Shown here piece by piece: positions 48,706-54,655 of a DNA stretch of 54,655 nucleotides (position 1 is the stretch's first letter; every line of letters starts with the position of its first letter). The position numbers and the translations under genes were made by a program. The notes under the pieces were generated by a model. That model saw nothing but the letters and a program-made list of their open reading frames with translations, was not told the origin of the DNA and made no database searches. The DNA is from Liberibacter brunswickensis (GTDB lineage: Bacteria > Pseudomonadota > Alphaproteobacteria > Rhizobiales > Rhizobiaceae). The DNA is taken from the NCBI RefSeq assembly GCF_036858155.1, contig NZ_JAAEJX010000011.1, positions 1 to 54,655 on the forward strand, given 5' to 3'.

Positions 48706-49347
48706 ATGGATAATTTACAATTTGCATCCTATCAACTAATTGCACAAATAATATCAATTATTATAAGCTATATTATCGGCTCAATACCTTTTGGATTATT
48801 GCTTACACGAGTGCTTGGATTTAAAGATATACGGTCTATAGGATCTGGGAATATAGGTGCGACAAATGTACTCAGAACTAGCAATAAAAAAATTGCTTTT
48901 ACTACTCTTGTTCTTGATGCACTCAAAGCAACTGTTACTATCATAATTATCAGCAAGTTATTCGATAATAAAGTTGGATGTTTAGCAGGATTAGCAACAT
49001 TTTTAGGACATATATTTCCTGTATGGCTTAAATTCAAAGGTGGCAAAGGAGTATCTACATACATTGGCTTTTTGATCGCATTAGCACCAAATATGGCTGA
49101 GCTTTTTATATTCGTTTGGATATCATCCTTTGTTTTTACAGGTTATTCTTCAATTTCATCTCTTCTTTCAACACTTATTATTGCAATTGTAATATTAATC
49201 AAATCCCCAGAAATTAATATATCCATAATATTTACATTCATGACTATTGTAGTCTATTGGAAACACATAGAAAATATCAAAAGACTTATTATAGGATCAG
49301 AAAAAAAAATTATTCTTAACAATAAAAATTTTATTAAAAGAAAGTAA
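48706..49347 (+). CDS. plsY: Acyl-phosphate glycerol-3-phosphate acyltransferase
   Basis: Inner-membrane enzyme for the first acylation in phospholipid synthesis. The 213-residue protein has several hydrophobic spans and the family motifs GSIPFGLLLT, RSIGSGNIGATNVLR and KFKGGKGVST. It lies seven nucleotides after the pyrC-like gene and 12 before dprA on the same strand. No PlsX gene is in the window. Confidence 0.95.
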   Translation: MDNLQFASYQLIAQIISIIISYIIGSIPFGLLLTRVLGFKDIRSIGSGNIGATNVLRTSNKKIAFTTLVLDALKATVTIIIISKLFDNKVGCLAGLATFLGHIFPVWLKFKGGKGVSTYIGFLIALAPNMAELFIFVWISSFVFTGYSSISSLLSTLIIAIVILIKSPEINISIIFTFMTIVVYWKHIENIKRLIIGSEKKIILNNKNFIKRK

Positions 49348-49359
49348 TAAAACAACATA

Positions 49360-50531
49360 ATGAAAAAAATGAATCCTATAAAAAGAGGAGTATATCTGAC
49401 AGATAACCAAAAAATTTCTTGGTTACGTCTGATACGCAGCGATAATATAGGACCTGCAACTTTTCGAGATATGATTAATTATTTTGGTTCAGCAGAACAA
49501 GCTCTAGAAATGATCCCTGAACTTGCACAAAGAGGCAGTATCAGTAAGAAAGCAAGAGTTTATTCTAAAGAAGCAGCTGAAAAAGAAATAGAAACAGCAA
49601 ATTCCTTAGGAGCAAGTTTTGTTGCTCTTAGCGAACCAAATTATCCATCAGCATTACGTTATGTAGACTGTCCTCCACCTTTGTTAGCAATCAAAGGTAA
49701 TTTAAAAGATATATCCACAAAACCCTCTGTAGGTATTGTTGGCACACGCTATCCATCTATAAGTGGAATAAAGTTTACAGAAAAAATCGCTTGCGAAATA
49801 GGAAGCGAAGGATATAACATTGTATCAGGATTAGCATTAGGTATAGATTCCGCCGCCCATCGAGCAACAATAAAAACAGGAACTATCGCTGTCATGGCAG
49901 GAGGATTAGATTCTCTTTATCCACCAGAAAACCGTAATTTATTAGAAGAAATTTGCAATAATGAGGGAATAATAATTAGTGAAATGCCTTTTGGATGGGA
50001 ACCTCGAGCATATGATTTTCCACGTCGTAACCGTCTCATTGCAGGAATAGGATTAGGTTAATAGTTGTGGAAGCAAATAAAAAATCAGGATCTCTTATCA
50101 CATCTAGAATTGCAGGAGAATATGGACGACTGGTTTTTTCTGTGCCTGGATCACTTCTAGACGCTCGCTGCGAAGGAACAAATCAACTTATTAAAGAAGG
50201 AGCTACCCTTATTACTTCTTCTCATGACGTTCTTCAGATGCTACACTCACAAGTAAAGCAAAACTTTTTTTCATCATCATCCAATATAAATGAAATAAAA
50301 GACCTTAATATCACTAATTATCCTGAATATAATAAAAATGAAAGGATGATAGTAGCACAAGCTTTAAACAATGTTCCTATCCACATAGATGATATCATTA
50401 ATCATACAGGCATAGGAGCTCCTACTGTATATCTCGTGCTATTAGAATTAGATTTAGCGGGTAAATTATGCCACCATTCTGAAGGAAAAGTATCGTTAAC
50501 AACGCAATTTGATTCTTATCAATCAATTTGA
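49360..50531 (+). pseudogene. dprA: DNA processing protein DprA, single-base frameshift
   Basis: DprA loads RecA on incoming single-stranded DNA in natural transformation. The first frame (49360-50061) covers the N-terminal helical domain and the Rossmann core, with GIVGTRYPS, SGLALGIDSAAHRA and FPRRNRLIAGIGLG. The second (from about 50062 in another frame) continues with VVEANKKSGSLITSRIAGEYG and the C-terminal winged helix. Adding one T in the TT at 50058-50059 restores GLGLIVVEA, the family sequence. The gene is therefore a single-base deletion allele or a sequencing error. Both halves are well preserved, so the lesion is recent. The flanks are plsY and topA. Confidence 0.88.
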
Positions 50532-50721
50532 AATATTGGCATAATTACAATCTAAATGAAATTTATTCAAAAACATGGAGATTGATTTAGAAAATAAAAA
50601 ATCACATATCCATGCTTTATAAATTACAGTATCAAGAACAATATTTGTGATTGAAAATAAATTTTATTAAGGAATCAAGTAATATATTATTAAATTACAT
50701 GCTTGTTATAGAGATTAAAAA

Positions 50722-53229
50722 ATGAATGTTATAATTGTAGAATCACCCGCTAAGGCGAAAACTATCAGTAAGTATTTAGGATTAAATTATAAAGTATTAT
50801 CATCTTTTGGACATATACGTGATTTACCTGCTAAAAAAGGATCAGTATTACCCGGAAAAAAATTTGAGATGATTTGGGAAATTGATTCTTCATCTCAAAA
50901 ACATCTGCAAAATATTTTCAGTGCTGTTAAATCATCTAAAACAATAATTCTTGCTACAGATCCTGACAGAGAAGGAGAAGCTATATCTTGGCATATTTTA
51001 GATGTTCTTCGACAAAAAAATCTAATAGAAAACACAAAAATTCAACGTGTATCTTTCAATGCTATAACAAAAAAAACCGTCCTAGATGCTATGAAGAATC
51101 CTAGAGAAATCAATCTAGATCTAGTTAATGCTTATCTAGCTAGACGCGCATTAGATTATCTTGTAGGTTTTAATCTATCACCAATTTTATGGCAAAAACT
51201 CCCAGGAGCTCGTTCAGCAGGTCGTGTTCAATCTGTAGCTTTACGACTCATATGTAATCGCGAAAATCAAATAGAATGTTTTGTTTCAGAAGAATATTGG
51301 TCATTTTCGGTGTTATTAGAAATCCCTAGTGGAGATCAATTTATAGCAAATGTCATAGAATTTGATGGCCAACGCATTGATAAAAAATCAATTAGAAATA
51401 AAGAAGAAGCAGATAAACTAATTTCTTTCCTTAAAAAAGCCACTTATGTCGTAAAAACAATAGAGAAAAAAACTGTCAAGCGTAATCCTTGGCCATCTTT
51501 TACCACCTCTACTCTTCAGCAAATAGCCTCATCTAGATTAGGTTTTTCTGCTACATATACTATGCGCATAGCACAAAAATTATATGAAGGAATCGATGTT
51601 AACGGCGAAACAATTGGATTAATAACTTATATGAGAACAGATGGTATACATATATCTACCGATGCTCTCGAAGAAGTACGAAGCTATATTACTTCTCATT
51701 ATGGAGATCGTTATCTTCCTACAAAACCAAGGATATATTCCTCTAAATCAAAAAATGCTCAGGAAGCACATGAAGCTATCCGACCTACTGACTTTAATTG
51801 TTTACCTTCAAAAATGAAACAATTTTTGGATTCAGACCAATTTAAACTATATAATTTGATATGGAAACGCAGCGTTGCTAGCCAGATGGATTCAGCTGAA
51901 TTTAAACGTACAACTCTTAGTATTTATGCTAAGTATAACGATCAAGTAGCAAATTTATCCACCATAGTATCTTGCTTACATTTTGATGGATTTCTCAAAG
52001 TATGGGAATATCAAACTGATAAAGAAAAAAATTCAACTGAGAATATACTTCTTCCGAATATCAATGAAAATACAAAACTTATTAATAAAGAAACCAATTC
52101 GTCTCAGCACTTCACTGAACCACCTCCACGTTATTCAGAATCTTCTTTAATTAAAAAAATGGAAGAACTAGGAATTGGAAGACCTTCTACTTATGCGTCA
52201 ATTTTAGAAACACTATACAAAAGAAAATATGTAATTACCGAACAACGCAAGATTTTACCACAAAATACAGGCAGGATAGTTACAGCATTTTTAGAAAATT
52301 TCTTTAACCAATACGTAGAATATGATTTCACAGCAGATCTTGAAGAAAAACTAGATGAAATCTCTAACGGTAAACTTGATTGGCAAGAAGTTTTAAATGA
52401 ATTTTGGAAAAATTTTATTGAGAAAATTGACAATATAAAAAAACTTCGCATATCAAATGTATTAGATATTTTAAATGATACTTTATCGTCGGTAATATTT
52501 TATAATAAAGATAATAATGAAAATAATCGTACATGTCCTGAATGTAATACTAATCCTTTGTCTTTAAAACTTAGTAGTAAATATGGAGCTTTTGTCGGGT
52601 GCACTAATTATCCAGAGTGTAAGTATACACGCCAATTGACGTCGAACCAACAAAATACGCCAGAAACAAAAGATCCTATACTCCTCGGAGAAGATCCAGA
52701 AACAAAAGAATCTATCACGTTACGATCAGGTCGTTTTGGATTCTATGTACAACGAGGAGATGGAGATAATGCAAAGCGTTGTGGTCTACCTAAAAACTGG
52801 GAAAAAGATATAGTAGATTATGAAAAAGCAATGTCTTTACTATCTTTACCTAAAGAAATAGGCATACATCCTGAAACTAAAAAAAGCGTCATAACTGGAA
52901 TTGGGAAATACGGATGTTATCTTAACCATGATGGATCATACACTAAATTAGAATCAATAGAACAAGTCTTAACAATCAATCTTGAGGAAGCAATTTCTTA
53001 TATTAAGAATAAACAGAAAAACGAAAAATCTAGAAAAAACTCTAAAAAAAAAAGCAATGTAATAGGTATGCATCCAGAAGGTGGATATATCACGATTCAT
53101 CACGGACGTTATGGTCCTTATATTAGTTGGAAAAAAATCAATGCAAGCCTTTCAAAACAAGAAGATCCTGATACAATCAACCTAGAAAGTGCACTCAAAA
53201 TTCTTAATGAAAAAAATAAAAAACAATAA
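50722..53229 (+). CDS. topA: DNA topoisomerase I
   Basis: Type IA topoisomerase that relaxes negative supercoils. The 835-residue protein begins with a TOPRIM domain (MNVIIVESPAKAKTI, and DPDREGEAI with the metal acidic residues) and has the catalytic Tyr in GLITYMRTDG (near 298). The C-terminal part has one four-cysteine zinc ribbon (CPEC...GCTNYPEC, near 609-635) and then GRFGFYVQRG and HHGRYGPYIS repeats of the rhizobial type. It is probably expressed separately from dprA, with a 190-nt gap. It is the last chromosomal gene before the prophage locus. Confidence 0.97.
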   Translation: MNVIIVESPAKAKTISKYLGLNYKVLSSFGHIRDLPAKKGSVLPGKKFEMIWEIDSSSQKHLQNIFSAVKSSKTIILATDPDREGEAISWHILDVLRQKNLIENTKIQRVSFNAITKKTVLDAMKNPREINLDLVNAYLARRALDYLVGFNLSPILWQKLPGARSAGRVQSVALRLICNRENQIECFVSEEYWSFSVLLEIPSGDQFIANVIEFDGQRIDKKSIRNKEEADKLISFLKKATYVVKTIEKKTVKRNPWPSFTTSTLQQIASSRLGFSATYTMRIAQKLYEGIDVNGETIGLITYMRTDGIHISTDALEEVRSYITSHYGDRYLPTKPRIYSSKSKNAQEAHEAIRPTDFNCLPSKMKQFLDSDQFKLYNLIWKRSVASQMDSAEFKRTTLSIYAKYNDQVANLSTIVSCLHFDGFLKVWEYQTDKEKNSTENILLPNINENTKLINKETNSSQHFTEPPPRYSESSLIKKMEELGIGRPSTYASILETLYKRKYVITEQRKILPQNTGRIVTAFLENFFNQYVEYDFTADLEEKLDEISNGKLDWQEVLNEFWKNFIEKIDNIKKLRISNVLDILNDTLSSVIFYNKDNNENNRTCPECNTNPLSLKLSSKYGAFVGCTNYPECKYTRQLTSNQQNTPETKDPILLGEDPETKESITLRSGRFGFYVQRGDGDNAKRCGLPKNWEKDIVDYEKAMSLLSLPKEIGIHPETKKSVITGIGKYGCYLNHDGSYTKLESIEQVLTINLEEAISYIKNKQKNEKSRKNSKKKSNVIGMHPEGGYITIHHGRYGPYISWKKINASLSKQEDPDTINLESALKILNEKNKKQ

Positions 53230-53354
53230 CATAGTATACTTGTGATATACAAAAGAATTTAATAATATGAAGAATTTTGGATAAATAGGTTTATTAATAA
53301 TTATTTATTATAATCGTAATTATAACGTAAAATCAATGGTTTAAACGCACCCTA

Positions 53355-53369
53355 CCCCACTTTAAGGGG
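53355..53369 (-). terminator. Possible terminator hairpin of the lysozyme gene (locus 2)
   Basis: Arms CCCC (53355-53358) and GGGG (53366-53369) with a 7-nt AT-rich loop, just after the lysozyme stop on the minus strand. It is the most GC-rich spot nearby. The related tract in locus 1 (19819-19829) keeps TTTTAAGGG but has lost the stem. There is no long T-run. Confidence 0.35.
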
Positions 53370-53378
53370 GCGTTGATT

Positions 53379-53672
53379 CTAGGCTGTTTTTCTTATAGTG
53401 ACTCCGCACCTTTTTAGCCAATCTAACCTTGATAACAACTCCGCTTCAAATTCCCTTCTCACAATTAAACCTTTTAGCTTCTTAACTCTTGAGTAAACCC
53501 ATCTTTGACATTCCTGAGACGCTTGCTCCCAATTAGCTTTATCAACATATTTTCTGAAAGTACTATTACGATAATTGCCAATAGTCCAAATACCTGTTGG
53601 ACATAAATAGGCTTTCAAGTGTAATCCTTCAAAGTGTTTAATCAGAGATATTAAAAGTGGTGAAACCTTCAT
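53379..53672 (-). CDS. Prophage lysozyme (GH24 type) with an internal deletion, probably inactive
   Basis: A 97-residue protein. The N-terminus ISLIKHFEGLHLKAYLCP carries the catalytic Glu of phage lysozymes. After TGIWTIG the sequence jumps directly to NYRNSTFRKYVDKANWEQA, which in full-length relatives lies about 50-60 residues further on after a GIG segment. The C-terminal QECQRWVY and LKGLIVRREFEAELL are present. The missing stretch holds the second half of the active site (Asp/Thr in the GYGHT region). The frame is kept, so a shortened protein may be made. It is divergent from the next gene. Confidence 0.75.
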   Translation of the reverse strand: MKVSPLLISLIKHFEGLHLKAYLCPTGIWTIGNYRNSTFRKYVDKANWEQASQECQRWVYSRVKKLKGLIVRREFEAELLSRLDWLKRCGVTIRKTA

Positions 53673-53718
53673 ATATACAGCCTTTTTAACTAATTAGTAA
53701 TTAAGTTCCCTCCGTTCC

Positions 53719-53791
53719 TTGACTCATACAAGCGAAGCATACATGATACCGACAACTTAATGTTGTAATTTTTTGTATATGTGGGGATTGA
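53719..53791 (+). promoter_or_regulatory. Promoter and leader hairpin of the exported protein gene (locus 2)
   Basis: TTGACT (53719-53724), 17 nt, CATGAT (53742-53747), 4 nt, then an inverted repeat at 53752-53766 (ACAAC, ttaat, GTTGT), then 25 nt to the GTG start. The same element spacing occurs in locus 1, where the outer pair of the repeat is G-C instead of A-T. The repeat would overlap the transcription start or lie at the very 5' end of the RNA, so it could be an operator or an mRNA-stabilising hairpin. GGGG at 53782-53786 serves as the ribosome-binding site. Confidence 0.55.
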
Positions 53792-54205
53792 GTGATTAGT
53801 TGGAATAACGCTTATAGATTATTAAGAACATTTCTCAGCCAAGTTTTTATACCAATTTTCTTAATACCATCTCTCTTATTTTTGGGGGTGGTACAACTTT
53901 TGTCGGCGTTAAATTTTGTACCACCTATAGTACCTATACGACCTGCACCACCTGTAATATCAACAGTTGGCGGCAGTAAAGCTGATGGCGTAGTGAAATT
54001 TAGTTATCTGAGCGGTAGGCTATACAAAGTAACCAATAAGCAAATCCGAGATATTTTAAAGCAAGCCGCGGAGAAATGTAGAAATTGGGGATATAAAGAA
54101 TATAAAAAAGCGAAGTTCGGATACCCTGAAACTGAATGCTTAGGACGAGATGAATATGGTTCGTGTATAGTGTATAATGTGAAGTCATATGTTCAATGTT
54201 ACTAA
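53792..54205 (+). CDS. Exported or membrane-anchored small protein with four cysteines, unknown
   Basis: I do not recognise this 137-residue protein. It starts with GTG. Residues 1-12 are polar and include two Arg, followed by a long hydrophobic stretch (about 13-43, FIPIFLIPSLLFLGVVQLL), so it is a signal anchor or signal peptide. A Pro-rich linker (VPPIVPIRPAPPV) leads to an outer domain of about 75 residues. This domain is rich in Lys and Tyr and has four cysteines (near 101, 118, 126 and 136), suggesting two disulfides. It sits between lysozyme and holin, divergent from both, in the slot that holds the Cys-rich peptide in locus 1. A spanin role was considered, but no coiled coil or lipobox is visible. 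Confidence 0.65.
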   Translation: MISWNNAYRLLRTFLSQVFIPIFLIPSLLFLGVVQLLSALNFVPPIVPIRPAPPVISTVGGSKADGVVKFSYLSGRLYKVTNKQIRDILKQAAEKCRNWGYKEYKKAKFGYPETECLGRDEYGSCIVYNVKSYVQCY

Positions 54206-54282
54206 CTTGACCTGATTTAGATATTATCTACTCCAGTCTCTTCTTACGTATGCTTTTTTGCAAACAAAAAAAACCTATAAAG

Positions 54283-54655
54283 TTATTTATGTTTTATAAC
54301 TTTCTTTCTCTTCCTAACGACTAAATCTGTGAACCAAAAGCCAATTATGTGTTCAATGATAGTTTGGCTATAAGGGCTAAGTAGAGCTAAAGGATCCGTG
54401 GCTATAACCCCTTTTGATATTAGATAAGTTGACATTGAAGGATAAACCATAATCATAAAAACAGTTGTAAATGGTCGTATTAAAGCATTAACTCCATCTA
54501 TCCACTTAATACCACTTTTGGCTTGTTGAGCTTTAACTCTTGCTAATTTAATAAGTTGATCAGCCTTTAACTCTTCAATCCCGTATTTAATCTCTTCTAG
54601 ATCTAACTGAGTTGAATTGTTCAATTTAGCCATTTCTAATTTCATCTTATCATAT
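54283..54655 (-). CDS. Holin-like prophage protein (partial at the window edge)
   Basis: At least 120 residues: an N-terminal charged, helical Lys/Glu/Leu-rich segment, then two hydrophobic spans (PFTTVFMIMVYPSMSTYLI and SQTIIEHIIGFWFTDLVV) and a basic tail (RKRKKVIKHK). This is the layout of small phage holin-like membrane proteins, possibly the 3-TM type found in gene-transfer agents and rhizobial phages. An ATG occurs at 54645, but the frame stays open past the edge (YDK precedes it). The locus 1 relic aligns across this point (YSKTQIKL with YDKMKLEM), so the real start is likely outside the window. Confidence 0.6.
   Translation of the reverse strand, partial: YDKMKLEMAKLNNSTQLDLEEIKYGIEELKADQLIKLARVKAQQAKSGIKWIDGVNALIRPFTTVFMIMVYPSMSTYLISKGVIATDPLALLSPYSQTIIEHIIGFWFTDLVVRKRKKVIKHK

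Noticed and set aside
20030..54205. Homology between the 20030 frame (GIVKIF...) and the locus 2 exported protein (GVVKFS...).
   Set aside because: The similarity is limited to a few residues and needs gaps; it is not convincing without a computed alignment.
1..54655. CRISPR arrays, insertion sequences, rRNA genes and further tRNAs.
   Set aside because: No regularly spaced repeats, transposase frames with terminal inverted repeats, rRNA segments or other T-arm signatures were seen on either strand by eye.

Overview
The window reads as a chromosome segment of a 'Candidatus Liberibacter' species (Alphaproteobacteria, Rhizobiales), psyllid-vectored plant bacteria with reduced genomes. The basis is very AT-rich DNA, housekeeping proteins of rhizobial type, and gene orders familiar from rhizobia (str operon, accB-accC-aat, clpP-clpX-lon, dapA-smpB, LsrB-type regulator next to trxB, dgt-argS, rplM-rpsI, def-fmt-truA, pyrB-pyrC'-plsY-dprA-topA). 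The genus call is from recall of these traits, not from a search, and the species is not resolved.

Layout. 1-3.2 kb: str operon on the minus strand (rpsL-rpsG-fusA and the first codons of a probable tuf). 3.9-6.4 kb: accB-accC-aat. 6.5-13.5 kb: lon, clpX, clpP and an EttA-type ABC-F ATPase, all minus. 13.6-19.7 kb: a degenerate alpha/beta hydrolase, tRNA-Lys(UUU), smpB, dapA and polA. 19.7-21.1 kb: a wrecked prophage island (locus 1). 21.1-33.5 kb: gpmA-dapB, glk, a SCO1/SenC protein, an LsrB-like regulator, trxB, a membrane protein that appears to have lost a SPOR domain, argS, dgt, erpA and xthA. 33.7-43.5 kb: rpoD, a quinone oxidoreductase, a Tad-anchored degenerate phosphoesterase, rplM-rpsI, argC, and def-fmt-truA. 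44-53.2 kb: an SMR-like transporter with a long leader, an AidB-type acyl-CoA dehydrogenase, pyrB with a catalytically dead dihydroorotase, plsY, a frameshifted dprA and topA. 53.3 kb to the end: a second prophage lysis-type locus (locus 2).

The most interesting signal is that loci 1 and 2 are paralogous. Each has a lysozyme gene or relic (minus), then a divergent small gene for an exported Cys-containing protein (plus), then a holin-like gene or relic (minus). In both, the small gene is preceded by the same layout: -35, 17 nt, -10, 4 nt, a 15-nt inverted repeat, 25 nt, start codon. The inverted repeat carries a compensatory base-pair change between the two loci. The proteins behind this shared leader are unrelated. 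Locus 1 encodes a 56-residue secreted, strongly cationic peptide with five cysteines that was too short for ordinary gene calling. Locus 2 encodes a 137-residue membrane-anchored or secreted protein with four cysteines. I infer a prophage-borne slot for variable exported proteins that survives while the phage lysis and integration genes decay.

A second theme is loss of catalytic residues from proteins that are still full length: the 3'-5' exonuclease domain of PolA, the PyrC-like protein, the alpha/beta hydrolase and the Tad-anchored phosphoesterase. Outright decay is seen in dprA and in the phage genes. No rRNA, CRISPR array or insertion sequence was seen.
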